Origin: Gremmenia infestans
Lineage: Eukaryota > Ascomycota > Leotiomycetes > Helotiales > Hamatocanthoscyphaceae
DNA length: 64,000 nt
Reading direction: 5' to 3'
Assembly: GCA_032629725.1 (NCBI GenBank)
Contig: JAFEVB010000036.1
Location: forward strand, 1,488,001-1,552,000
The notes under the pieces were generated by a model, which saw nothing but the letters and a program-made list of their open reading frames with translations, ran no database searches and had not been told where the DNA came from. Below, piece after piece: positions 1 to 10,941 of this stretch (position 1 is the first letter of the stretch; each line of letters opens with the position of its first letter). The position numbers and the translations under genes were made by a program.

Positions 1-544
1 AAGGGCTGGGTGAGGTGATATGTGTGACAAAAAGAAAGGGTGGCAGGTTGATGTTGGCGTTTGGTTTGGTCTGTTGTTCATTTTTAGGGCGGGTAATCGG
101 AAGTGAGGACAAGACAGCGGCAATTTGCTTCTGGAATAAAAGCATGATCTTTGAGTGTTACCTGTCATTTGGGGTTGGTGTTACTGTTGCAATAGATCTG
201 ATTTTTCAGGAATCTGGGGTACATATTTATGAGACAGTACGGGCCTGGCCCAATACTTTGGAGTTCAATGAACTGTGAAAGTTACAGTTTGAGTTACCAT
301 GCATTCGGCCCGGTAGTGTACATGTCTCGGGAGCTTGACTTGACTTGAAGTACTTAGAATCATGGCATTCGGGGATGAACTTCTCTAGATAAGTCTCAAT
401 CTTTCAATGAGCGAACTTCAAGAGACTTCGTTTTACAACGTGAAGTACCAATAGTTGCTATAAACACTAAATATATATCGAGATGCCATTAGAGATTCCT
501 CAAGTGCAGTTCATCAAGGTTCAAGCTACTCAACATGCGCCGGC
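1..544. other. Intergenic sequence, no gene recognised
   Basis: I see no supportable gene here. The open frame at 15-278 on the plus strand encodes a short sequence with no recognisable domain and could be chance or the 3' untranslated part of a gene left of the window. The stretch also holds the 3' flank of the sulfite oxidase gene that ends at 545. Confidence 0.5.
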
Positions 545-2448
545 CTATTCCAGGGGATCCCGACCACCTCTATTTTCCATCTCACTTAGATATTTCTCCT
601 CATCCTCCAAGTCATCTTCTCCGGGATGTGTAATCGGCAGAAAAGGGACACCTAGATCTTCAAATTTCTTCAGCCGGGCAGCTGTGTTTGGTCGACTTTT
701 GTTTATGCTAAAGACCTTGATTCGATGGCACGATGAAGTGACGTGAAGATCCCAGTTCCTGTTCTGTCAGTATAGTCCTCAAAGGGGCGGGGAAGCTTAC
801 CAAGTAGACCTGACAAACGTTGGCTGAGTATTCAGGGAATTATCCCAACACCTCACTACTAATTCCAACCAACCCTCTGCATCAACTGGTAGATCAATCT
901 CCCACAGTCTCCAAGCATGGTAATACTTTTCCGACAAGTTCTGATACGGAACCTCATACCAGATACTTCCTCCATCACCACTAACCTCGACTCTGACAGG
1001 CCAATGCCCTCCTCCTGAATACGCCCATCCTCTCAACTTAATCGTACCTTCGTGGATAATCTGATCCAAATCCAGGGGAGTCATAATAGCAGAACTAACC
1101 GGCATGTCCTGAATACTAAACCCCGAAGAATACGTTGCATTATGCTTCCCAACCTGCGAATTATAATAGAGATACTCCTTCTGCTGTACCGGCCCCATAG
1201 ACGGATCAGAAATGACATTAATCCTCGTCAACCACTTGCAAGACCTCGCGCCAATATAGCCGAAAACTACAGCGCGCAACGGGAAGCCGTGTATTTTGGG
1301 CAACGGTTCACCATTCATTTCCCATGCTAGTAGCACTTCGTTGATCTTGACTTTTCGCCAGGGTACGGAGACAGCATAGTTGTAGACTTCGCCTTTTTTA
1401 AAGTAGGTGTCTGCGCCGAGGAACTCGAGGTGCAGGGCTGCGGAGGGGTCCTTGAGGCCACCGCAGTATTTTATTACTTTCTTGAGGGAGACACCAGTCC
1501 ATTTAGCGGTTCCAATAGCACCTTCTCCCCACTGTGCAAGGTTAACAGAAATATATGTATAAGAGAAGTGTACTTACAGGGGCATTGATCAGCTCGTCTC
1601 CGTCGCCGGGATACTCACGGATTTGCTCAATTCTTCTAGTTCCCGAACACTGAATTGTCACGGTAGTGCTTTGTCTCGGGAAGAGAGCCTCGTTCTTCAA
1701 TTCTGCCATAGTGATTCGTTTCGGCGTATTGACGAGTCCCGCGACGTCGAAGAAATACGCATCTTCGTCAATCTCCGGGATACCGCCGTGATTTCGGACG
1801 AAGTGATCTTCGTTTCTCGTGATGGCGGTCTCAACCAGACGTCCCTTTATAAGAATTAGATTAGTTGGTTACAGAAAAGAATTAAAGTGTGGATATACTT
1901 TCGGGGGTTCTCCGTTGTAGGGGAACTGTAGAACGTGAATCATGTCAGGACTTTTCTCTTTCTCCACGAACAACCAACTCTCAGCTGGTATGTCCTTAGT
2001 CGCTTTGCCTAATGCATAGTGATATTGCTTCCATCTAACACCTTCGAGGATTGGATTCGTTTTCGGGAGCGGTACGAGTTGGAATTCTGGCGGCTGATAT
2101 CCGTTCGTCAGTAAACCGTTCATATTCAGGACTTGGTAGTGTCTTTAAGATGAGGGCTGGTCTTACGCCAGGAAAGTCGAATTTTTTCATGAATGCTTGA
2201 ACCTTTTTTTTCCTCTCCGGATACTGCTCCCATTCCACATATCCATGCCAGCCAGGCAATTCCTCTTCTAAGCCTAGAATTTCTGGTTCGGGAATCTCTT
2301 CTTTCGACCTGATCACTAGATCTGGATGAAGAATTGAGGCGTTTTTGTTTGGTGACGTCGAGGCCCCATTTATCTTGATCTCGCTTCTGGGGAAAATAGT
2401 TGATTCATCCTCGATCTTGAGAGAGCTATCATTTGAGTCGGAAGTCAT
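545..2448 (-). CDS. Sulfite oxidase (molybdopterin oxidoreductase), 5 exons
   Basis: Predicted to oxidise sulfite to sulfate with a molybdenum cofactor. Exons read on the minus strand: 2448-2167, 2093-1899, 1844-1578, 1531-801 and 758-545, giving 562 residues; every junction is GT-AG and keeps frame. The N-terminal half is the SUOX/nitrate reductase catalytic domain, with the block TVTIQCSGTRR; its Cys (about residue 225) is the expected molybdenum ligand. The C-terminal half is the Mo-co dimerisation domain (GAVR-like and RGWAYSGGG blocks, then WNWDLHV, which is rebuilt across the last intron). There is no cytochrome b5 domain, as in the plant-type enzyme. No mitochondrial presequence and no clear SKL-type peroxisome signal (ends DPLE) are visible. 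The ATG at 2448 is the first in frame. A nitrate reductase is unlikely because heme and FAD domains are absent. Confidence 0.9.
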
Positions 2449-3554
2449 AGTGATTCTTTTCTTTCTTTTTCGGTCCTTCTTTGCATGGAGTGCCTGGATA
2501 ATTCGTCGTAAGATTGGAAAATGTCAGTGAAGAAGGGGCAAAGGAGAGATGGGAGAAGGTTGTAGGTTGTAGCTCTTATCTCCTAGCTTGAACAACATAA
2601 CAGGAGGCCTAGGCCAGCTGTATTTGCATGCAATATCATCCGTTTTCATTAATTCATGCTTGAAGTCCACTAATGTTTCCTGATAAGATATCCAACGACG
2701 TCAGTGTGAAGATATGCGGCTTTAGTTCCGTGGTTCCGTGGCGGAGGAATCATTGATTACAAAGGCTAGGGGAGGCCTCATTCTAGATCTCTTTGTTTAT
2801 TACTAGTATACGAATACTCAGCGGCTTGCTTTCGCGACTATGATATGGATCCATATATTAAGCTTTTGACCCCTGGATTTTGCTGATACACGGATATAAA
2901 CTACTCGGAGATAGAACAGACCTGGCCTGGGCTGGGCTGGTTGGGAGTGTAAGTGTCCAGTAACAAAAATACGGCTTCACTTATTTCTCATGCAGCGGCA
3001 ACACTTGGAGACTTGGCATCAAAACGCAAATGCGAACTCGAACTGAACCCTTCGGTTACCAAACCATTCAGAAATATAATAAAACATTTTCATGTTCAGA
3101 TACGAAAATGAAGATGTGGTAAATTCCCACCAGTGCTCTAGCTTTTTTGATGTCGTCAGAATCTGCGGCAGTTGACCCATGGGATGGATGCTTGTAGCAA
3201 ATCATAAGAGCAAGAACTTCAGGGGAGTTCCTAGGATATAAGAGAAAAACATGGAGCGGGTTGAACTGAAAGTTTGCATCATCATGATGTCTTTGCATGC
3301 TTACCAACACGACTCGGCCTCGATGCGATGTGAAAGGTGTTTGCGGTTGTGCATGTAGATATACAATATTGTAGAATAAAATGAGAGACAGCAGAGCTCG
3401 CTGGGGACGGTGAAGTTGGCTCGGCACATCACAAGCCAACAAAGCTTGGCAAGGGCACGACCGTCTCTCCCCCCCGCATTCCATCCTAGAGCCAGATCCA
3501 GCTCACAATCTCACCCCAACACACATCAATTGCATATTGTAACGATCCAAAACA
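2449..3554. promoter_or_regulatory. Divergent intergenic region between sulfite oxidase and dephospho-CoA kinase
   Basis: About 1.1 kb separates two divergently transcribed genes and so should hold both promoters. I saw no clear TATA box, RNA gene or repeat. The minus-strand open frame at 3068-3484 has no recognisable domain and is treated as chance. The last 150 bases before 3555 are C-rich, as fungal 5' leaders often are. Confidence 0.45.
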
Positions 3555-4379
3555 ATGCTCCTCCTTGGCCTCACAGGCTCCATTGCAACCGGCAAATCCA
3601 CCGTCTCATCCATCCTCTCCGCACCACCCTACTCCCTCCCCATAATCGATGCCGACCTCCTAGCACGCAAAGTCGTCGAGCCTGGCACCTCTGGCTACAA
3701 TGCCATCCTCAAGCACTTCCTCCATGATACCCCCGATCTGCTTCTCCCTGCATCCGAATACAATGTCTCTAAATACCCTCAAGGCGCACCATTGAATAGA
3801 CCTGTGCTTGGGAGGAGAGTATTTGGGGATAGTGAGGAGAGGAGAAAGGATCGTGGGGTGCTGAATGGGATCGTGCATCCTGCGGTGAGAAGAGAGATGT
3901 ATAAGGCTTTATTGCTGGCTTATCTAAAGGGGAATTGGGCCGTGGTGCTCGACGTGCCGTTGTTGTTTGAGAGCGGGCTGGACTCACTATGCGGTATTGT
4001 GATGGTTGTTGCTGTGAGCGATCCGAAGATACAGATGCAAAGATTAATGGATAGGGACTCGCATTTGACGGAGGAGGATGCGCAGAACAGAGTGAGGAGT
4101 CAGGGGGATGTGAGAGAGAAGGCGAAGAGGGCTGAATTTATGGCGCAGGAAGGTGGGAGAGGGGTGGTGGTTTGGAATGATGGGGGGAAGGAAGAATTGA
4201 AGAACGAGCTAGACAAGGTTATAGGGGAAGTCAAAGGCAGAAGTCCGAGGTGGTGGGCATGGCTACTCTGGGTATGTCCACCATTTGCAGGGCTGCTAGC
4301 CGTCTGGACTTACTGGAGGTCCACGGTGATTAGTAGGAGGTGGAAGCAGAAGGAGTTGAGGGAAAGGGCTAAGCTCTGA
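3555..4379 (+). CDS. Dephospho-CoA kinase (CoaE/Cab5 type)
   Basis: Catalyses the last step of coenzyme A synthesis, the ATP-dependent phosphorylation of dephospho-CoA. The 274-residue intronless frame opens directly with the P-loop GLTGSIATGKST (residues 5-16). It is followed by the substrate-binding block IDADLLARKVVEPG (about 32-45), the PLLFESGLD segment (about 134-142) and the lid-region RLMDRD. The family is usually 200-240 residues. The extra tail here includes a hydrophobic stretch rich in Trp (about 231-253) that looks like a single membrane anchor followed by basic residues, as in several eukaryotic homologues. The start is fixed by the P-loop lying only a few residues from the ATG. 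Confidence 0.92.
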   Translation: MLLLGLTGSIATGKSTVSSILSAPPYSLPIIDADLLARKVVEPGTSGYNAILKHFLHDTPDLLLPASEYNVSKYPQGAPLNRPVLGRRVFGDSEERRKDRGVLNGIVHPAVRREMYKALLLAYLKGNWAVVLDVPLLFESGLDSLCGIVMVVAVSDPKIQMQRLMDRDSHLTEEDAQNRVRSQGDVREKAKRAEFMAQEGGRGVVVWNDGGKEELKNELDKVIGEVKGRSPRWWAWLLWVCPPFAGLLAVWTYWRSTVISRRWKQKELRERAKL

Positions 4380-5520
4380 AACCAGAACCAAAGCTATCAA
4401 GGTAGTTGATTCTTTACTTCATTTGTGAATACTTAAGGCGTTGCCAGTGCGGCGTCGATACCGAAGTCTATTTCGATGCTTGGTCAAGATCCAATCAAGT
4501 CCCAATGATGTTGAGCTCGTATATGCTACACTTACACCATGTCCATTTCCAAAACGTCAATCTTGATTCAATCACTGCCAGTTGAAAGTTTTACCTCTAA
4601 AGCTACGAATCACGGTGGAAAGGGGCATTTTGCAGCCGTGGAGAAAGCCTTGAACCTACTGAATAAATACTGCTCTTATAATCACATTTTCGCGTCCGAT
4701 GGTTCACTAGGAATATATGAAGGCCACAAAGGTCATTCTTCTTCAACCAAATATCATCTTCCAAGGTCGAATTCTATATAATGCTACGCGTGAGGGCGGT
4801 TGCGCCAACCGCTTGATGGTGTTGGCCGAATTCGGAAGGCGGAGTTGAGAGTCTCTCTTTCTCACCTCACCACGCCCAACTTTCACGACACCCACAACAA
4901 TCTCAAACTTCTCTTCGACATCTCTCCAAAAGAGAGTTATTACTCTATATCTTCCTCAATCTTCTACCTTCACTGGGCCGCCTTCACCGATTCCACGCCG
5001 ACCGATCGAGTCGAGCGTGTGATTTTACGCGGTATTCTCAGTCGGCCCCCTCCAGACGTGTCTCAACAACTCCAAATCCTTTATCCGCATTTAATATATT
5101 TCAAAGCGCTGCACTTAATCAGATTCTCTATCACCCTCTCATCTAAGGTCCAGGACGTCGCGCTGATCGTGGCGACTTGTTTGTTTAATTCATGTACATC
5201 TGTAAGGCCAACGCTCGGAATTCCTGAATCAAGAGGGTTTCTAATGTGTTGGCTGTGCTAGAGTGCTCCTGCATTTACGGGACAAGTGACTCTTTCAAGG
5301 TTCAGTGGACGCTGGGACATCTACCGATTCTTCTGATACTGTTCCCGGCGACTCTGCTAGACGCGCTCTTTATATCCTCACACTTCATTCTCACCCTCAC
5401 AATACCCTCCCGGACTGGACGGTTTCCAATCCTCTTTTATTCTTACTCCAAATTTACGATTTCTATCAATTCGAGCAATATCTAATCCTATATCAATATA
5501 TTTCCACGGCGGGTCAGCAA
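4380..5520. promoter_or_regulatory. Intergenic region and likely 5' leader of the WG-repeat gene
   Basis: No domain is recognisable in the short open frames here (4539-4781 and 4800-5261). From about 4850 to 5420 the plus strand is rich in CT and ACA runs, which fits a long pyrimidine-rich promoter or 5' untranslated region of the downstream gene. The frame of that gene stays open back to 5305, but no ATG occurs before 5521, so an upstream exon cannot be excluded. Confidence 0.4.
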
Positions 5521-7701
5521 ATGGGGGCCATCGGGGTCAGATACCCTGACTCGTTGATGGAATGGATCGTAGGGGTTCCAATTCCCAGAACTAAGCCAAA
5601 GGCAGAGACGAGACCACCGGAGACAGAATCACCTCCAGAGACAAAAACGCCTCCAGAGTCGAAAGCTCCCCAGCATAGCGAATATAGGTCGAGGTCAAGA
5701 TCTCCTCATAAGCTATCTGTTTCTGTTGAGATATCCAGTGATTACGGATCCTCTGACTGTTCGTCGATTTCAGATGCGGGTGATTCTTCTACAACAGAGG
5801 AATCAACACCAAAAAAGGCAACTAAGAAGGTCCGGTTTGCAGAAGGAACCATGGAGAACTCCGGTTCTAAGAAAAATGGCAAGAATGACGAGAAATCTCA
5901 TGAGAACGGTGGCAACCAGGGTGGGAAGCCGCCATGCAAGTCTTGTCAAGCAAAAGGAGGTAATGGTATGGTTCAGAATCACTCACAGAATGTGCATAAT
6001 CCACAGATCAATCGGGGCCAGAACCAAGCAGGACACAATTACCCTCCACATTCCAACATTCAACATGTTCAAAAGGCCTCACAGCCGTATCAGCAGAACT
6101 GGGGTGGTGGTCAGTCACAATATCAGACAACCGGCGCACGGCAGCAGAATCCGCAAAACATTCACCAGAAGGACCAGCAACGGAATCAGCAAACGAATCA
6201 AAACAACCAGAGAAACACAAATTCACCACGTCGCTGTCAAACTCATCAAATCCAACACGACAATATCAACAATCAGCAAAACCCATCGAAACCTCATAGC
6301 AAAATGAGCGCTCAGAGGCAGAACCAGAGCCCTCGTGCGGCGCTTGTACCAAACTCTCGAATCATCCAGCACCGTAGGGCAGAGGTTGTCCAACGGGAAG
6401 ATGTCATTGAAATACCCAGCGATCCTCGCCCAAACGCCTTTTACTGCGCGAGGAGTGGCATACTTCGTGTGTACCATGGCGATGTCTTCGGCAACCCATA
6501 CTCAAGTCTGATCCCTCCTCCTAAGATGCCGATTGGCACATTTGCTCCTCCTCCTATTCCTCCTATGAGTGGCTTTGGCACAGTTCACGCACGCTCAACC
6601 GCCGGGCCACCTTCTGTGCATGGCCAACCATTCGCTCAAGTTTGCAGTGCACCGGGAGTGAATTTTCAGCAATCCAACCCTAACGGTGGAAATAATCCGA
6701 AGCCGAATACCCCCACTATGCCAGGAAGCTGGGTCAACGATAACAATTTACAAAACCAAAACTCAAACGGCAATTCTGGCAATAATGGAGGAGGAATTCA
6801 GCCATCGCCTAACCCGGGCTGGAATCAAATTTCATCGCCGAATAATCAGGCATCCGGCAATGGATGGGATGTAAATCAATCTGCACAACCCCAAAACTCA
6901 ACTGTCTACGACGGTACTGGGTGGGGTGAAGTAAATCCTTCGCAGAACCAAGACTCAAACTCAGGTGGAAATTCCGGAAACAACTGGGGTCAAGCGCAGT
7001 CTTCTGGCTCGCAAGGTGGGGGAAACCACAATGGGTCACCCCAAATTGCCCAGCCAGCTTGGGACTCAGGTGGAGGCAGCAATCAAGCCTCGCCGGCTGC
7101 TCAAGCTGCTCAGACATGGGATACGGTGGGTGGTCAGTCAAGTGGTGGTGGAGCAAATGGAGGAGATTGGGGCAATCAGTCTACTCAAGCGACAAATGGA
7201 GGGGGCGATTGGGGACAACAGGCTACCGGCGGAGGAGATAACTCAGGAGGATGGGGCGATACAAATGGAGGTGCTCAAGGCAGTAACTCGGGGGTTGCGA
7301 GCAATGCAAATAGTGGTGGTCAAAATTCCGACCCATGGGGCTCGGGAAATGGAACTGGCAATGGACAAAACTCCAATTCAGGGGGTGTAAACAATGCAAA
7401 TTGTAATGGCCAGAATACCAACTCCTGGGATACAAGTAATGCAAATGGTGGCCAAATCTCCAACTCATGGGATACAGGAAATTCAGGAAACGCCGCGCCG
7501 ATGTCCAGTCCTAACAACGTTTGGGGACAGCCTACAAATAATGCGTCCTGGGCAAATCAGTCAGTGGCTCAAAGCACTCAGAACAACGGAAATGGTGGTT
7601 CGGGGGGTGGAGGAAATGGAAATAAGAGCCCTGGAAACACGAATTCCGGTGGCGGTAACTTTGGCGGAGTTGAGACCAAAGCCCCTAAAGATGGTTGGTA
7701 A
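5521..7701 (+). CDS. Disordered Gly/Asn/Gln-rich protein with WG/GW repeats, function unknown
   Basis: I do not recognise a catalytic domain in this 726-residue protein, counted from the first in-frame ATG at 5521. A short conserved-looking N-terminus (MGAIGVRYPDSLMEWIVGVP) leads into a Pro/Glu/Ser region with an RSRSRSP stretch and the block KKVRF, which fits the protein phosphatase 1 docking pattern. A PPCKSCQAKGG segment and a Gln/Asn-rich section follow. A small folded-looking island (FYCARSGILRVYHGDVFGNP) lies mid-protein, then Pro-rich sequence. The last 250 residues are Gly/Asn/Ser-rich with about 16 regularly spaced tryptophans, many as WG, GW or WD. Such WG/GW platforms are known Argonaute-binding hooks, but that role is an inference here; a scaffold in RNA metabolism or a cell-surface protein are other options (no signal peptide is visible). 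Confidence 0.75.
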   Translation: MGAIGVRYPDSLMEWIVGVPIPRTKPKAETRPPETESPPETKTPPESKAPQHSEYRSRSRSPHKLSVSVEISSDYGSSDCSSISDAGDSSTTEESTPKKATKKVRFAEGTMENSGSKKNGKNDEKSHENGGNQGGKPPCKSCQAKGGNGMVQNHSQNVHNPQINRGQNQAGHNYPPHSNIQHVQKASQPYQQNWGGGQSQYQTTGARQQNPQNIHQKDQQRNQQTNQNNQRNTNSPRRCQTHQIQHDNINNQQNPSKPHSKMSAQRQNQSPRAALVPNSRIIQHRRAEVVQREDVIEIPSDPRPNAFYCARSGILRVYHGDVFGNPYSSLIPPPKMPIGTFAPPPIPPMSGFGTVHARSTAGPPSVHGQPFAQVCSAPGVNFQQSNPNGGNNPKPNTPTMPGSWVNDNNLQNQNSNGNSGNNGGGIQPSPNPGWNQISSPNNQASGNGWDVNQSAQPQNSTVYDGTGWGEVNPSQNQDSNSGGNSGNNWGQAQSSGSQGGGNHNGSPQIAQPAWDSGGGSNQASPAAQAAQTWDTVGGQSSGGGANGGDWGNQSTQATNGGGDWGQQATGGGDNSGGWGDTNGGAQGSNSGVASNANSGGQNSDPWGSGNGTGNGQNSNSGGVNNANCNGQNTNSWDTSNANGGQISNSWDTGNSGNAAPMSSPNNVWGQPTNNASWANQSVAQSTQNNGNGGSGGGGNGNKSPGNTNSGGGNFGGVETKAPKDGW

Positions 7702-8465
7702 AGCTTTGGCAGAAATCAGACCTTGAGGATACTACTCTAGCTCTCTTGCGTTGATCTTGGCGGGTTGCATGGCATGCCTTTATAGATTATGGAGGGAACG
7801 TGGTCTTGCTGTTTGGTTTCTGGCACATCTAGCGGCGCTGCACACGAAAATTGCTATATCATATTCGGAGACGACGGTGAGATGGCGGTAGAAAAGCATT
7901 GCATTTTAGCTTTTAGGGGGTAGCTCTGTCTGAATTTGAGGTTTCCCTCTTGGGAGAGAAGTCTCTTGCTCAGCTCTGCTTACCGTAGACTTATCAACAA
8001 TAAACCTGCATTATTTAGCGTAAGTTACCTAGGGTATATGAAGTCTAAAGGTGACTGGTCGCAACATGCGGCCTCTCCCTCTTTGTATTGTTCACGAAAC
8101 CCCATTGATATTGCATGGGTGAGAAATTGGCAAGAATTTGTAATTGTATCTTCTGGTGTCGGAGTTTAGGGTTAGCAGACGCCCGGAAATAATTTCCCTA
8201 GGGAGAGGAGGATGATCGAGGGTGTTAGCCAAAGGCGTTGGACATGTCATCATGACAAAAAAGATCACGTTTTGGTAGCAACAAATGCTTTGATATTATT
8301 GCATTGTATGTTGAGGGACGTTAATACTTATTCATTTTGAATGTGCAATAGAAAGCCTTTCTCACATTGATAGTATTGCCCCCATGCACCCGAAGCTTTT
8401 CGTTCCATGTAAAGCAACCCCAAGACCGGAACGCCAGACCCTGCGCTTCCTATATATACCCTAGC
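7702..8465. other. Intergenic region between convergent genes
   Basis: This stretch lies between the 3' ends of the WG-repeat gene (plus) and the CFIm25 gene (minus). It should contain both 3' untranslated regions and polyadenylation signals. The open frame at 7936-8169 has no recognisable content. I saw no RNA gene or repeat. Confidence 0.45.
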
Positions 8466-9352
8466 TCATGAGATCCCATTTTCGCCTTTAATGCCATCAT
8501 CCTTCATCTCCTCATCGGAACCAGCCAGAACCCTCGTCTTAGGCACATACCCATCCTCGTTTGGACCCCCGCCAGGCGTAACAGCCACAACCTCTCCCTT
8601 CTCATCGATAAACTCAAAATTATACCGCGAGAGCAAATGAGGGATCGCTGAGAGTTGGGGACCGTATCTCGCCGTGTTGTCGTAGAGCTCGAAGAGAGGA
8701 ACAGCTAGTAACTTCATGTTCTTGGGAACACTCAGGACCTCTACACCACCAAAATTTAGCATTGTTCCTGATTAAACTGTGTACTAACTGTATGGATGGA
8801 AGGAGACTTACTCTGCCTAGGAAGCTGGATAAAGTACAACTTCTTGCACTCTTTAGGCCTCGTAACATGCGCCGGGATAAACGGGTACATGAAGGTCTCG
8901 AAATTCGGCCTCCACCACTGCGCCAGCGTATCGCCAATCTCCCACTCCTCATTGACGCCCTCGCCGCTAAACTGCGTGCCCACCGGCGCCAAGCGCTCAT
9001 TCAAGCGTTCCTTAAACCCTGAGACCTCCTCGTCTTCGGGCTTCAGGTAGTCGCCTGGGAGCTTGAAGAAGGCGTTGGCGATCTGCAGCATCAGGATGTG
9101 CGGGTGGTTGTGTTCGTGGCAGACGAGGATGCCTTCGCAGGTGCGGCGCATGCCATGTTCGCTGTAGTGTTCTTCGAGGCGCTTGAGGCGCGCGAGGACT
9201 GAGGGGTCTTCTTCTGGTTGCGTTTCCTTGGTGCCAAAGGTGTAGTTGGAGAGGGGGTAGAGGCGGATTGTCTTGGGTTGGTTGCCATTGAAGGAGTTGG
9301 GGAGGAGGGGAGGGTAAGAGGTTTGCAGCGCGGTCGTCGTTATGGTCGACAT
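8466..9352 (-). CDS. Cleavage factor I 25 kDa subunit, NUDT21/CFIm25-like
   Basis: The product is the Nudix-fold RNA-binding subunit of the pre-mRNA 3' end cleavage factor Im, which recognises UGUA upstream of poly(A) sites and acts in the nucleus. Exons are 9352-8812 and 8740-8466 (minus), joined by a 71-base GT-AG intron, giving 271 residues. The human protein is about 227, and the extra length here is mostly in an acidic C-terminal tail. Recognisable blocks in order: RLYPLSNYTFGTKE, GMRRTCEGILVCHEHNHPH, LQIANAFFKLPGDYL, WWRPNFETFMYPFIPAH, then across the junction PRQKVLSVPKNMKLLAVPLF and ELYDNTARYGP. Members of this family have lost Nudix hydrolysis. The start was moved to the ATG at 9352 because the codon at 9361 is TTG. 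Confidence 0.92.
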
Positions 9353-9889
9353 GGCGGGCAATTGGAGGGGGGTTTTTGTGGAGGTATGGAGGAGATGAGG
9401 CTGAAGATGTCGCGAAGAGCTTCGATTTACTGGCGGTGAAAGTACTAGGCGCGGCCACCAGCAACGTCACGCGATTCAGGGGTACTTTTTATTTATTTCA
9501 AAACCCCAATTTGAATTGAATACTATGCATCAGTCTTTAGATTGTACTTGCTAAAATGCAGAAATCCAGATAAAACTACTGATTACTGGCTATTACATGT
9601 TCCGATAGACATTCATCTTTAAATCTATTACGAATAGGTCATATTAAGGAAAACGTGAGTATAGCTTGACAAACGAAAAGAAGTCAGCTCGATTGTTCCC
9701 TCTTCAGAAAGTTTAGGTGCTTGCAAAATAGGAAATCAAATCCAAGTAGTTGTACAAGAGCCACCAGAGCTTCGAATCTCTCAAAAGTACGGGGCATGAT
9801 CACGTTTCACTTTTAGTCATTGAATTTTGCTGGTAACTTCTTCGATTTCATATATACAGTACCGTGCCTCCGACTTGATGAATACATTC
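9353..9889. other. Intergenic sequence, no gene recognised
   Basis: This stretch holds the promoter side of the CFIm25 gene and the 3' flank of the NDUFS6-like gene. It is moderately AT-rich in its middle. Apart from shadow frames of the CFIm25 gene near 9353-9470 I saw nothing that looks coded or repeated. Confidence 0.45.
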
Positions 9890-10680
9890 TTATCGTTGCC
9901 CAAGCGCTTCATCGGTGATTCGTTGGGATTCAGGCACCTCAGCTGGATTGCCTTGAGCCTCTAATGGGTATGCGGTATCAGAGAGAGACTCAAGATGCGC
10001 TCTATGATGCTCGTTGGCCTATAGCTAAATCAGCATTTCTCTTCATAGGTAAATGAAGAAAAAGAGGGAGAGGGGAAGAGGTGAAAGGCCCCGCCCCGGC
10101 CCATTAACATAAAAATCACTTACAAAGGGCAATCCGCAATAAGTGCACATGCAAATTTGGGGCTTGTCGGTATTGATGAAAATCCTTGGGTGACCCAATG
10201 GTCCACCACCTCCATCGCATACCGCAACTCTCTCGTGCGTCCACCTAACCGGTTGCTGGTGGATCAAGTCAATGGCTGCGTAAGGAGCTGGCTAATCAAA
10301 AGGTCAGCATGTCTCGTAATTCTAGCCATTCGAAAACAAGGGTATTATACCTGAGCCTCCATGATAGTCTGCTCGAATCTTGGTCCCGTCATAGCCTTTC
10401 CTCTTGGGTTTTGATTCTTCGACCAAACAGTCGCCCTGTTCGGCGCCTGCATGATTCTTCGGTGCTCTGCATCCTCCACACTCTCTTGCAAAGCTTCACT
10501 CTTGTGCGGCGCCTCTATTGGAAGCTCATTGGTCTTGGAAACATTGGGAACCTCTTTCGGCTTGTTCGTGTCGTGGACCTCCTGCTTATCGTTCGCGGAA
10601 AAGGCGTAGCTTCGTCGTGCAGAAACCTGAACCCTCCTAGAGAGTTGCCATACGGCTCTCGATCGTATGGTTGACAACAT
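9890..10680 (-). CDS. Complex I zinc-binding subunit, NDUFS6-like, 3 exons
   Basis: This is an accessory subunit of mitochondrial NADH:ubiquinone oxidoreductase that binds one zinc ion near the N-module/Q-module junction. Exons are 10680-10351, 10291-10124 and 10018-9890 (minus), all phase 0 with GT-AG introns, for 208 residues. The N-terminus is Arg/Ser-rich without acidic residues (MLSTIRSRAVWQLSRRVQVS), as expected for a mitochondrial presequence. The conserved body runs MQAPNRATVW, then AMTGPRFEQTIMEAQ, then after intron 1 APYAAIDLIHQQPVRW. The zinc ligands are Cys in VCDGGGG, His in GHPRIF and the pair CTYC before GLPF, followed by ANEHHRAHLE in exon 3. The first acceptor is set by ATTAG, which alone keeps the family sequence in frame. 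It shares a 261-base promoter region with the zinc-knuckle gene. Confidence 0.92.
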
Positions 10681-10941
10681 TTTGTTGGGGTTACTTTCAA
10701 TTGCTTGCTTGAGGTCAAGCAGGAGCTGTCGTTCGTGCGCTTTCCACTAAATACTGATGACTAAGCAATTTACTGTTTCCGATGTTTTATAACTATGGTT
10801 TTACGGCTAAACATTTTATCCGGCCATCAACTTTGCGCATCCACCATAAAATAGCCAGAGCTCTTTGTTCTTGGAACGGCCAACCAACCCGTCAGATACC
10901 GAGTATATTTCCACAGTATTTCAGACTCGAAGGATATCAAT
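10681..10941. promoter_or_regulatory. Divergent promoter region
   Basis: The 261 bases lie between the head-to-head NDUFS6-like and zinc-knuckle genes. An AT-rich core around 10,780-10,860 contains CATAAAATAG (within 10,845-10,856), a possible TATA-like element for the plus-strand gene. No specific factor site could be assigned. Confidence 0.5.

Noticed and set aside
3068..3484. 138-residue minus-strand frame upstream of the kinase gene
   Set aside because: Composition is biased, there is no domain, and it lies in the promoter side of two divergent genes; treated as chance.
5305..5520. N-terminal extension of the WG-repeat protein
   Set aside because: The frame is open to 5305, but the first codon there is GTG and no ATG occurs before 5521; a fungal gene should start with ATG. 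An upstream spliced exon remains possible.
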